Program-made: the position numbers and the translations under genes
Source: Trichlorobacter ammonificans
Lineage (GTDB): Bacteria; Desulfobacterota; Desulfuromonadia; Geobacterales; Pseudopelobacteraceae
NCBI RefSeq assembly: GCF_933509905.1
Contig: NZ_OW150024.1
Span: forward strand, 1,476,001-1,540,000
DNA: 64,000 nucleotides
Direction: 5' to 3'
Part shown: positions 54,434 to 63,100 of the stretch, one piece after another
Layout: each line of letters starts with the position of its first letter
Position numbering within the stretch: position 1 is the stretch's first letter
Notes under the pieces: model-generated
The model's database searches: none
Told to the model about the DNA's origin: nothing
The model's input: only the letters and a program-made list of their open reading frames with translations

Positions 54434-57427
54434 ATGACAACAGAAAACCAGATCGAACAATCCTTAATCGAAAAACTGGTCGAGCTCAAATACACCTACC
54501 GCCCGGACATCCGCGACCGCGCCGGGCTGGAAGCCAACTTTCGCCAGCACTTCGAGGCTCTGAATCGTGTCCATCTGACCGACACCGAGTTCGCCCGCCT
54601 GCTGGAGTCCATCGTCACCCCTGACGTCTACGCCGCCGCCAAACACCTGCGCGAGAAGAACAGTTTCGAGCGTGACGACGGCACGCCGCTCTACTACACG
54701 CTGGTCAACATCAAGGACTGGTGCAAAAACAGCTTCGAGGTGATCAATCAACTTCGCATCAGCACCGATTACAGCCACCACCGTTATGACGTGATCCTGC
54801 TCATCAACGGCGTGCCAGCGGTGCAGATCGAGCTGAAAACCCTGCAAATCAGCCCGCGCCGGGCCATGCAGCAGATCGTCGATTATAAGCACGACCCCGG
54901 CAACGGCTACAACAAAACCCTGCTCTGTTTCCTGCAACTCTTCATCGTCAGCAACCGCAGCGATACCTGGTACTTCGCCAACAACAACGCCCGCCACTTC
55001 AGTTTCAACGCCGACGAGCGTTTCCTGCCGCTCTATCAGTTCGCAGATGTTAATAACACCAAAGTCACCCATCTCGACGACTTCGCCCTGCGTTTTCTCT
55101 CCAAGTGCGTTCTGGGCGAGATGATCAGCCGCTACATGGTTCTGGTCGCCAGCGAGCAGAAACTCCTGGTCATGCGCCCCTATCAGATCTATGCCGTCAG
55201 GGCGATCGTCGATTGCATCCATCAGCACTCAGGCAACGGCTACATCTGGCACACCACCGGCAGCGGCAAGACCCTCACCTCGTTCAAGGCTTCCACCCTG
55301 CTCAAGGACAATCCGGACATCGACAAATGCCTGTTCGTGGTCGATCGTAAAGACCTTGACCGGCAGACGCGGGAGGAATTCAACAAATTTCAGGAAGGCT
55401 GTGTCGAGGAGAATACAAACACCGAAACCCTGGTGCGGCGCCTGCTCTCCGACGACTACGCCGACAAGGTGATCGTAACCACCATCCAGAAACTCGGCCT
55501 GGCGCTGGATGACAGCAACAAGAACGGCTCGAACAAACGCACCTACAAGGAGCGTCTGGAACCGCTGCGCCAAAGCCGCATGGTCTTTATCTTCGACGAG
55601 TGCCACCGCTCGCAATTCGGCGAGAACCACAAGGCGATCAAAGAATTTTTCCCCAACGCCCAGTTGTTCGGCTTTACCGGCACGCCTATCTTTGAGCAGA
55701 ACGCCAGCGCCCAACAGGTCGAAGGACAGCAGGCGAGCTACAAGACCACAGCCGACATCTTTCAGCAGCAACTGCACGCTTACACCATCACCCACGCCAT
55801 CGAAGACCGCAACGTCCTGCGCTTCCACGTCGATTACTACAAGCCCGAGGGGAAGAAGCAGCCCAAGCCGGGTGAGGCGCTGGCCAAGCGCGCCATTGTT
55901 GAAGCCATCCTCGCCAAGCACGACGCCGCAACCAACCGGCGCAAGTTCAACGCCCTGCTGGCCACCGCCTCCATCAACGACGCCATCGAATATCACGCCC
56001 TGTTCAAAACCGTGCAGGCTGAAAAGCAGACCGCCGATCCAGACTTCCAGCCGCTGAATATTGCCTGCGTCTTCTCACCGCCCGCCGAAGGGAATAAGGA
56101 CGTGCAGCAGATTCAGGAAGACCTGCCGCAAGAGAAGGCCGACAACGAGCAGAACCCCGACCAGAAGAAGGAAGCTCTCAAGACGATCATCGCCGACTAC
56201 AACGCCCGATATGGCAGCAACCACAGCGTCGGCGAATTCGACCTCTACTATCAGGACGTGCAAAAGCGGATCAAGGATCAGCAATATCCGAATAGCGATC
56301 TCCCCCACGCGCAGAAGATCGACATCACCATCGTGGTGGACATGCTGCTCACCGGCTTCGATTCCAAGTTTCTGAATACCCTCTACGTGGACAAGAACCT
56401 CAAGTTCCACGGGCTGATTCAGGCGTTTTCGCGCACCAACCGCGTGCTCAACGACACCAAGCCCTACGGCAACATCCTCGACTTCCGCCAGCAGCAGGAC
56501 GCGGTCGATACCGCCATCAGCCTCTTTTCCGGCGAGGCCGGCAAACCTGCCAAGGAGATCTGGCTGGTGGACCCAGCCCCGGTGGTGATTGAAAAATATC
56601 GAAAAGCAGTCGCGGCGCTGGATCAGTACATGACGCAAAGTGGCCTGGTGTGCGAGCCGCAAGCCGTCTACAACCTGAAGGGTGATACGGCGCGCATCGA
56701 ATTCATTACCCGTTTCAAGGAAGTGCAGCGTCTCAAGACCCAGCTCGACCAATACACCGACATTGATGAAGCGCAAAAGCAAACCATCAATGAGATTTTG
56801 CCCGAGGATGAGCTGCGCTCCCTGCGAGGTTCCTACCTGGAAACCGCCCAGCGCCTGAAAGCCCAGCAGGGCAAAACCGGCAAGGACGCCGGCGACGCGC
56901 ACGACGCCATCGAGCAGCTTGATTTCGAGTTCGTGCTCTTCGCCAGCGCCCTGATCGATTACGACTACATCATGGCGCTGATTGCCCGCTACTCACAGCA
57001 GACACCGGGCAAGCAGAAAATGAGCCGCCAGCAACTGATCGGCCTGATTCAGGCCGACGCCAAATTCATGGATGAGCGCGACGACATTGCCGAGTACATC
57101 GGCACCCTGGAAGCGGGCAAGGCTCTGGACGAACAAGCCATCCGCGCCGGGTTCGAGAGCTTCAAGGCCGGGAAGCACGCCCGCCAACTGGCCGCTATTG
57201 CCGAAAAACATGGGCTGGATGCCGCCGCTCTGCAAGGCTTTGTGGATGGGATTCTGCGTCGCATGATCTTCGACGGCGAACAGTTGAGCGACCTGATGGC
57301 CCCGCTGGAATTGGGCTGGAAAGCCCGCACCAAGGCCGAGCTGGCACTGATGGAAGAGCTGATCCCGCTGCTGCACAAACTTGCCCAGGGGCGGGAGATT
57401 TCAGGGTTGGGGGCGTATGAACAGTAA
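54434..57427 (+). CDS. hsdR: Type I restriction enzyme HsdR subunit
   Basis: This 997-residue motor-nuclease subunit cuts unmethylated DNA after ATP-driven translocation. The N-terminal nuclease domain has the PD-(D/E)xK pattern YDVILLINGVPAVQIELKTL. The helicase-like motor has Walker A TTGSGKTLTSF, DEAD-box-like FDECHRSQFG and FTGTPI. The ATG at 54434 is chosen because the upstream codons do not match the family. It opens the defence island 141 bp after the lipid operon. The methyltransferase gene hsdM is at the far end of the island, with other genes between. Confidence 0.93.
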   Translation: MTTENQIEQSLIEKLVELKYTYRPDIRDRAGLEANFRQHFEALNRVHLTDTEFARLLESIVTPDVYAAAKHLREKNSFERDDGTPLYYTLVNIKDWCKNSFEVINQLRISTDYSHHRYDVILLINGVPAVQIELKTLQISPRRAMQQIVDYKHDPGNGYNKTLLCFLQLFIVSNRSDTWYFANNNARHFSFNADERFLPLYQFADVNNTKVTHLDDFALRFLSKCVLGEMISRYMVLVASEQKLLVMRPYQIYAVRAIVDCIHQHSGNGYIWHTTGSGKTLTSFKASTLLKDNPDIDKCLFVVDRKDLDRQTREEFNKFQEGCVEENTNTETLVRRLLSDDYADKVIVTTIQKLGLALDDSNKNGSNKRTYKERLEPLRQSRMVFIFDECHRSQFGENHKAIKEFFPNAQLFGFTGTPIFEQNASAQQVEGQQASYKTTADIFQQQLHAYTITHAIEDRNVLRFHVDYYKPEGKKQPKPGEALAKRAIVEAILAKHDAATNRRKFNALLATASINDAIEYHALFKTVQAEKQTADPDFQPLNIACVFSPPAEGNKDVQQIQEDLPQEKADNEQNPDQKKEALKTIIADYNARYGSNHSVGEFDLYYQDVQKRIKDQQYPNSDLPHAQKIDITIVVDMLLTGFDSKFLNTLYVDKNLKFHGLIQAFSRTNRVLNDTKPYGNILDFRQQQDAVDTAISLFSGEAGKPAKEIWLVDPAPVVIEKYRKAVAALDQYMTQSGLVCEPQAVYNLKGDTARIEFITRFKEVQRLKTQLDQYTDIDEAQKQTINEILPEDELRSLRGSYLETAQRLKAQQGKTGKDAGDAHDAIEQLDFEFVLFASALIDYDYIMALIARYSQQTPGKQKMSRQQLIGLIQADAKFMDERDDIAEYIGTLEAGKALDEQAIRAGFESFKAGKHARQLAAIAEKHGLDAAALQGFVDGILRRMIFDGEQLSDLMAPLELGWKARTKAELALMEELIPLLHKLAQGREISGLGAYEQ

Positions 57428-58454
57428 AACCGTACCGAGAAACTCGCACGCCTTTGCCGAGGTGCTGGGCCAGATCCAGCAGACGCGGCAGCGCGTCTTT
57501 GCCCAGGCCAACACGGCCTTGATCGATCTCTATTGGCGTATCGGGCAGACCATCAGCCACAAAGTGGCCCAGGCCGGTTGGGGCAAAGGGGTGGTGACCG
57601 AGTTGGCGCGCTACATTGCTCATGCCGACCCCACGCTCAAAGGCTTCAGCGATAAAAATCTCTGGCGGATGAAGCAGTTTTACGAAACCTATTGCGACGA
57701 CGAAAAACTCTCAACGCTGGTGAGAGAATTGCCCTGGACGCACAACGTCACCATCTTTTCGCGGTGTAAAAGTCCTGCTGAACGGCTCTTCTACCTTGAG
57801 CAATGCCTGCAGGAGAAATACACCTCTCGCGAATTGGAGCGGCAGATCGATGCGGCCAGTTTTGAGCGGGTCTCACTGACCCAGCCAAAACTCTCGGCAG
57901 CGCTGAGAGTTTTACAGCCAGCCGCTGGCGAGGTGTTCAAGGACCACTATGTGCTCGAATTTCTGGGGCTGCCCGATTCCCACAGCGAAAACGACCTGCA
58001 AACCGCCCTCGTCCGGCACATGAAGGCCTTCGTCCTCGAACTGGGTCGCGATTTCCTGTTCGTGGCCGAGCAATTCCGCCTGCAAGTGGGCAACCAGGAT
58101 TTTTTCATCGACCTGCTCTTCTACCATCGGGGTCTGTCGGCCCTGGTGGCCTTCGAACTGAAGATCGGCAAATTCCAGCCCGAGCACATGGGGCAACTCA
58201 ACTTCTACCTCGAAGCGCTCGACCGCGACGTGAAGAAACCCCACGAAAATCCCAGCATCGGCGTCCTGCTCTGCCGCGACAAGGACGAAGAAGTGGTGGA
58301 ATACGCCCTCTCCCGCAACCTCTCCCCCACGCTCATCGCCCAATACCAACTGCAACTGCCCGACAAAAAACTGCTCCAGGCGCGGCTGCATGAATTGCTG
58401 GCGGGCGAATGGGCGATGGATGATAAAGACTCGTCCGGGGAGGATGGGCGATGA
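57417..58454 (+). CDS. DUF1016/YhcG-like PDDEXK nuclease family protein
   Basis: This 345-residue protein matches the DUF1016 family, which has an N-terminal helical domain (AFAEVLGQIQQTRQRVFAQAN, then LIDLYWRIGQTISHK) and a C-terminal PD-(D/E)xK-type fold. The candidate metal-binding residues are in DFFIDLLFYHRG and VAFELKIGKF. These proteins are common inside type I restriction loci, but their function is not settled. The ATG at 57417 overlaps the hsdR stop by 11 bases. The stop overlaps hsdS by ATGA. Confidence 0.9.
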   Translation: MNSKTVPRNSHAFAEVLGQIQQTRQRVFAQANTALIDLYWRIGQTISHKVAQAGWGKGVVTELARYIAHADPTLKGFSDKNLWRMKQFYETYCDDEKLSTLVRELPWTHNVTIFSRCKSPAERLFYLEQCLQEKYTSRELERQIDAASFERVSLTQPKLSAALRVLQPAAGEVFKDHYVLEFLGLPDSHSENDLQTALVRHMKAFVLELGRDFLFVAEQFRLQVGNQDFFIDLLFYHRGLSALVAFELKIGKFQPEHMGQLNFYLEALDRDVKKPHENPSIGVLLCRDKDEEVVEYALSRNLSPTLIAQYQLQLPDKKLLQARLHELLAGEWAMDDKDSSGEDGR

Positions 58455-59698
58455 AGGCAGAGAAAAAAAGCGGATTGGTGCCCAAGCTGCGCTTTCCTGA
58501 GTTTCGGGAGGCGGGTGAGTGGGAGTTTCGTAACCTTGGGAGGGTCGCCGAGAACCTAGACAATCGGCGCGTACCAATTACTTCGGGCGATAGAGTAGCG
58601 GGAATGATTCCATATTACGGAGCCTCTGGCGTCGTTGATTACGTTAAAGGCTTCATCTTTGACGAGGATTTGCTCTGTGTTTCAGAAGACGGAGCTAATT
58701 TGGTCGCGCGGACATATCCGATTGCTTTTCCAATCTCTGGAAAGACGTGGGTAAATAACCATGCTCACGTCTTGCGATTCCAGAACCTCTTCACACAAAA
58801 GTTTGTGGAGGTCTATTTGAACTCCATCAAGCTCGACGACTTCATCACTGGTATGGCTCAACCCAAATTGAATAAGACGATGCTCGACAGCATTCCCATT
58901 CCTTGGCCCACAGTACCCGAGCAACAACGCATCGCCGACTGCCTCGCTTCCCTCGACGAACTGATCACCCTGGAGGCTCAAAAGCTCGACACGCTCAAGA
59001 CCCATAAAAAAGGGCTGATGCAGCAGCTTTTCCCCGCCGAAGGCGAAACCCTGCCCAAACTGCGCTTCCCTGAGTTTCGGGAGGCGGGGGAATGGGAGGA
59101 AATGCAAATTGGTGACTTGAAGCCATTTGTCACCAGCGGCTCGCGTGGTTGGGCCGCTTACTACGCAAATCAAGGATCGCTTTTCGTTCGCATCACAAAT
59201 CTCACGCGAGAATCTATTTATCTCGACTTAGCTGACACCAAGTTCGTGAAACTTCCACAAGAAGCCAGCGAAGGGGTTCGAACGCAACTCAAAGAACACG
59301 ACGTTTTAATTTCCATCACCGCAGATATTGGAATCATCGGTTACGTCGATGCAAGCATCTCTTCTCCCGCTTATATCAATCAGCACATCGCGCTCGTGCG
59401 TTTCGATTCATCGCAAGTGTGCAGTAAATTCGTAAGCTATTTCTTAGCTTCCGAAAGGTCGCAGCGACTTTTCCGTGCGTCGACCGATATTGGCACAAAG
59501 GCGGGAATGAGCCTGATTATGGTTCAGAAGATTCAAGTTGTGCTCCCAACTCTGCCTGAACAACAGAAAATCGCCGACTGCCTCACCTCCCTTGACGACC
59601 TGATCATCGCCCAAAGCCAAAAACTCGCCGCGCTCAAGACCCATAAAAAAGGGCTGATGCAGCAGCTTTTCCCGGCACTGGAGGAGGTGACTGCATGA
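58451..59698 (+). CDS. hsdS: Type I restriction-modification specificity subunit HsdS
   Basis: This 415-residue subunit sets DNA target recognition. It has two target recognition domains, about residues 20-155 and 215-350. Each is followed by a conserved helical repeat: PEQQRIADCLASLDELI with THKKGLMQQLFP, then PEQQKIADCLTSLDDLI with the same tail. The start of both halves is also repeated (KLRFPEFREAGEWE), and the DNA is nearly identical over tens of bases. The TRD sequences are less GC-rich than the repeats, fitting exchange by recombination. It overlaps the rloC-like start by ATGA. Confidence 0.93.
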   Translation: MKAEKKSGLVPKLRFPEFREAGEWEFRNLGRVAENLDNRRVPITSGDRVAGMIPYYGASGVVDYVKGFIFDEDLLCVSEDGANLVARTYPIAFPISGKTWVNNHAHVLRFQNLFTQKFVEVYLNSIKLDDFITGMAQPKLNKTMLDSIPIPWPTVPEQQRIADCLASLDELITLEAQKLDTLKTHKKGLMQQLFPAEGETLPKLRFPEFREAGEWEEMQIGDLKPFVTSGSRGWAAYYANQGSLFVRITNLTRESIYLDLADTKFVKLPQEASEGVRTQLKEHDVLISITADIGIIGYVDASISSPAYINQHIALVRFDSSQVCSKFVSYFLASERSQRLFRASTDIGTKAGMSLIMVQKIQVVLPTLPEQQKIADCLTSLDDLIIAQSQKLAALKTHKKGLMQQLFPALEEVTA

Positions 59699-61923
59699 TC
59701 ATCAAAATCAACCGACTTGCCAATTTTGCCAACTTTCGCCAATTTCAATGGGGAAACAACACGAACTTTACCAAGTACAACCTCGTATACGGGTGGAACT
59801 ATTCTGGAAAGACCACTCTTTCACGACTCTTTCACATACTGGCCAACCCAACAAGCCTATCGCAATGGCAAGGATGCCAATTTGAGGTTGAGCTTCAAGG
59901 CGGAACCAGGTTGACGCAAACCAATCTTGCAAATCCACCGCGTATAAAAGTCTTTAACCGCGACTTCATCCAAAGCAACTTCCAGCAAGAACACAAAGCC
60001 CCAGCGGTGTTCATTGTCGGCGGCAACACCATCCACCTTCGCAATCGCATCTCTCGCCTGAACGAGCACGAGACCAAAACAAAAACCATCAAGGACAGAC
60101 TGAACGAAAGCCACCAGCAGCTCAGAAAGGAACTTGATTCACTTGGTACTGCGCATGCCAGTTCTGTAGCCACACTGACAGGCGACAAGACCTACAACCG
60201 TACAAAACTGGCTGCTGAAGTTGAACGAATCAAAGCGACACCCCAAGCTTTCATCCTTACAGAAATAGCCCTCCAGGCCAAAGTATCGCTCCTGCGCAGT
60301 ACACAAGATTGGAAAGACATCAATCCGGTTGCAATTTTTGTGGGTAACCTGGAGGCTTTGTGCCAGAACCTCTCAACTGTAATGCAAAAGACGGCATCAA
60401 ATGAGGCCATCACAAAACTCAAAGAAAACCGCGAACTGGAATCCTGGATTCGTACAGGCCTGACGTTCCACACGGATTCAACGGAATGCGAGTTCTGCGG
60501 CGCCACAATCTCCGCCGATCGGTTGGCCACCTTGCAAAAACACTTTTCCAAAGCCTACGAAGATTTGATTTCTGAAGTAGCGACCCAAGTAAACACGCTA
60601 GAAAAGATCAAGTTCACCATCACTCTTCCAGACGAGCGTGATTTCTTTCCAGACCTCAAGGAACAGTTTATTACGATCAAGGGAAAGACTGACGCATGGC
60701 TCACTTGGGCCAATAGTGTCATAGGCGAACTTGTGAGCCTCGCCAAGCAAAAGCAGCTCGCTCTTGAAACGCAACTCGGCTGCGAAGTGGACACCAGTCG
60801 TGTCTCTGAAATTACTCAAATCGTCGTGGACATCAACGCGCTTGTTACGACGCACAACCAAAAACGCACCCAAATCGATAGAGAAAAGACAGCCGCCAAG
60901 GAAACTATCGAAAAGCATCACGCCGCGATTTTTTATCAATCCAACAATATTTTAGACAAAGAGACCGCCATTCAGAGGTTAAAAGATCAAGTTGATAAGT
61001 CCCAAAGTCTTTTGACGGGTATCGTAGGCAAGAAGGCTGCAATCGAAGCACAGATCCAGCAACAATCCATTGCTGCACAAAGAATCAATGAGACGGTCCA
61101 GTTTCTTTTGCCCGACAATAATATCTCAGTTGCCGAAATCACAGGTGGCTCTTTTGAGTTCAGGCGCGATGGCACCCCAGCCAAGAACCTAAGTGAAGGC
61201 GAGAAAACGGCTATCACCTTTGCCTATTTCCTCGCCACACTCGAAAACAATGGCGCGTCACTGAATCAGACCATTGTCTTTGTCGACGATCCCATTTCCA
61301 GCCTCGATTCGAATCACATCTATGCCATTTATGCGTTAATCACCAAGCGTCTTGATTCTTGTTTGCAGATTTTCGTTTCCACTCACAACAGTGAGCTTTA
61401 CACACTGCTCAAAGATTATTGGTTCAAAGCGCGGCAACATTTTGCTAATCACACCACTGCATGCTCATACTACACACGGAGATTTCTTGATAGCGCAGGA
61501 CAGGAATGGCACTCTACGCTGGAGGACACGCCAAATCTTCTCCGGAAATACAAATCCGAATACCAGTTTATTTTTGAGCAATTGCACAAGTTCTCAATAT
61601 CACAATCACCATCGCTTCATGAGGCTTACACCGCCCCCAATTTGCTGCGCAAGTTTCTCGAAGCTTACCTCGGCTTCCAAAAGCCCTGTATATCTAAATG
61701 GTCAGACAAACTCGATCTGTTATTTGACACTGATGTCGAGCGGACAGAAATTCAAAAGTTCTCCGACGACGCCTCACACTTGCAAGGCTTGAATCGTGCG
61801 CTCCAGCAACCTAACTTTGTCTCCAATGCACAGAATACAGTCATGAAAGTCATTCAGGCGTTAAAAACCAAAGACCTCCCGCACTACACATCCATGTGCA
61901 CTGTCATTGGAGTTACCCCATGA
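59695..61923 (+). CDS. RloC-like zinc-hook ATPase with anticodon-nuclease motif
   Basis: This 742-residue protein has an ABC/SMC-type ATPase split by a coiled coil: Walker A GWNYSGKTT (33-41), a CxxC zinc hook at C265-C268, signature NLSEGEK (498-504), Walker B TIVFVDDPISSLDSN (526-540) and the H-loop STHN (562-565). The C-terminal part carries R652 and E656 (NLLRKFLEAY) and H695 (DDASHL), the Arg-Glu-His arrangement of the PrrC/RloC anticodon nucleases. RloC proteins cut tRNA in response to DNA damage or phage attack. It sits between hsdS and rhuM in the type I locus, the usual place for PrrC/RloC genes. Its GC content is lower than its neighbours, suggesting transfer. The nuclease role is inferred. 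Confidence 0.85.
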   Translation: MIIKINRLANFANFRQFQWGNNTNFTKYNLVYGWNYSGKTTLSRLFHILANPTSLSQWQGCQFEVELQGGTRLTQTNLANPPRIKVFNRDFIQSNFQQEHKAPAVFIVGGNTIHLRNRISRLNEHETKTKTIKDRLNESHQQLRKELDSLGTAHASSVATLTGDKTYNRTKLAAEVERIKATPQAFILTEIALQAKVSLLRSTQDWKDINPVAIFVGNLEALCQNLSTVMQKTASNEAITKLKENRELESWIRTGLTFHTDSTECEFCGATISADRLATLQKHFSKAYEDLISEVATQVNTLEKIKFTITLPDERDFFPDLKEQFITIKGKTDAWLTWANSVIGELVSLAKQKQLALETQLGCEVDTSRVSEITQIVVDINALVTTHNQKRTQIDREKTAAKETIEKHHAAIFYQSNNILDKETAIQRLKDQVDKSQSLLTGIVGKKAAIEAQIQQQSIAAQRINETVQFLLPDNNISVAEITGGSFEFRRDGTPAKNLSEGEKTAITFAYFLATLENNGASLNQTIVFVDDPISSLDSNHIYAIYALITKRLDSCLQIFVSTHNSELYTLLKDYWFKARQHFANHTTACSYYTRRFLDSAGQEWHSTLEDTPNLLRKYKSEYQFIFEQLHKFSISQSPSLHEAYTAPNLLRKFLEAYLGFQKPCISKWSDKLDLLFDTDVERTEIQKFSDDASHLQGLNRALQQPNFVSNAQNTVMKVIQALKTKDLPHYTSMCTVIGVTP

Positions 61924-62053
61924 CTTTTTTATCTGCCCACGCCAAGCTGCCAGCGATAACTACGGACAAAATAAAACAAAAACTGATATTTATCACATGC
62001 CTGGCAAGCGCAAATACGTTTCGCGGCACGATGAATGCCACAATAATCAGGAA

Positions 62054-62078
62054 ATTCTCTCCACAGTGTGTAGAGAAT
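62054..62078. promoter_or_regulatory. Inverted repeat upstream of the rhuM-like gene
   Basis: ATTCTCT and AGAGAAT are separated by 11 bases just before the RhuM-like start, in the 172-bp gap after the rloC-like gene. It could be an operator for an XRE or Fur-like protein or a weak hairpin. No regulator gene is adjacent. Confidence 0.4.
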
Positions 62079-62095
62079 CTGAAAGGGGTGTCCAC

Positions 62096-63100
62096 ATGAC
62101 GCAGCTCATCCTCTACACCAGCGAAGACGGCCAATCTCAAGTACAACTACGGGCCGACCGGGGCACGGTCTGGCTTACCCAGTTGGAGATGGCGGAGCTA
62201 TTCAACGCCAGCAAGCAGAATATTTCGCTGCACCTGAAAAATCTGTTTGAAGACAGGGAATTGCACGAGGAGTCAGTTGTCAAGGAATCCTTGACAACTG
62301 CGACCGACGGTAAAACCTACCGGACTAAGCTCTACAATCTGGACGCCATTCTGGCAGTGGGCTACAGGGTGCGCTCGCCGCGTGGTGTGCAGTTTCGCCG
62401 CTGGGCCAGTACCGTGCTGGCGGAATACCTGAAGAAGGGTTTCGTCATGGACGACGAGCGGCTCAAGAACCCCGATGGTCGCCCGGACTATTTTGACGAG
62501 ATGCTGGCCCGCATTCGCGACATTCGTGCCTCGGAAAAGCGCTTCTATCAAAAGGTGCGTGACCTGTTCGCGCTGGCTGCCGATTACGACAAGACCGATC
62601 AAACCACCCAGCAATTCTTCGCCACGGTGCAAAACCTGCTGCTCTACGCGGTGACACTGCAGACCGCCGCCGAAATCATCCTTGCCCGCGCTAACCCCGC
62701 CGATGCCCATTTCGGCCTGCTGGCCTGGAAGGGTGCCCAAGTGCGCAAGCAGGACATTCTGGTGGCCAAGAACTACCTGACTGAGGACGAAATCGACACC
62801 CTCAACCGCTTGGTGGTGATCTTTCTTGAAACCGCCGAGCTGCGGGCCAAGCGGCAAACCATCACCAGCATGGCCTTCTGGCGTGAGAACGTCGGGCAAA
62901 TTATCACCGCCAACGGTTTTCCGCTGTTGGCAGGTGCGGGCTCGGTCAGCCATGCCCGCATGGAGCAGCAGATTACCCCGCTCTTTCTCGACTATGACCA
63001 ACGCCGCAAAATAGAAGAGGCGCAAGCGGCGGATGAGCAGGACGAGGCCGAACTGAAGGTGCTGGAAAACAGAATCAAACATCGCAAGGAAACCACGTGA
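62096..63100 (+). CDS. RhuM-family protein
   Basis: This 334-residue protein matches the RhuM family, named from a pathogenicity-island gene. It has a winged-helix-like N-terminal region (VWLTQLEMAELFNASKQNISLHLKNLFED) and the conserved RSPRGVQFRRWASTVLAEYLKKGF segment. A helical C-terminal half ends in a charged tail (AADEQDEAELKVLENRIKHRKETT). Genes of this family frequently accompany type I restriction systems, but their role is unclear; a regulatory or toxin-like role is only a guess. The ATG at 62096 with AAAGGGG upstream is preferred over a longer open frame. Its stop overlaps the hsdM start by GTGA. Confidence 0.88.
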   Translation: MTQLILYTSEDGQSQVQLRADRGTVWLTQLEMAELFNASKQNISLHLKNLFEDRELHEESVVKESLTTATDGKTYRTKLYNLDAILAVGYRVRSPRGVQFRRWASTVLAEYLKKGFVMDDERLKNPDGRPDYFDEMLARIRDIRASEKRFYQKVRDLFALAADYDKTDQTTQQFFATVQNLLLYAVTLQTAAEIILARANPADAHFGLLAWKGAQVRKQDILVAKNYLTEDEIDTLNRLVVIFLETAELRAKRQTITSMAFWRENVGQIITANGFPLLAGAGSVSHARMEQQITPLFLDYDQRRKIEEAQAADEQDEAELKVLENRIKHRKETT

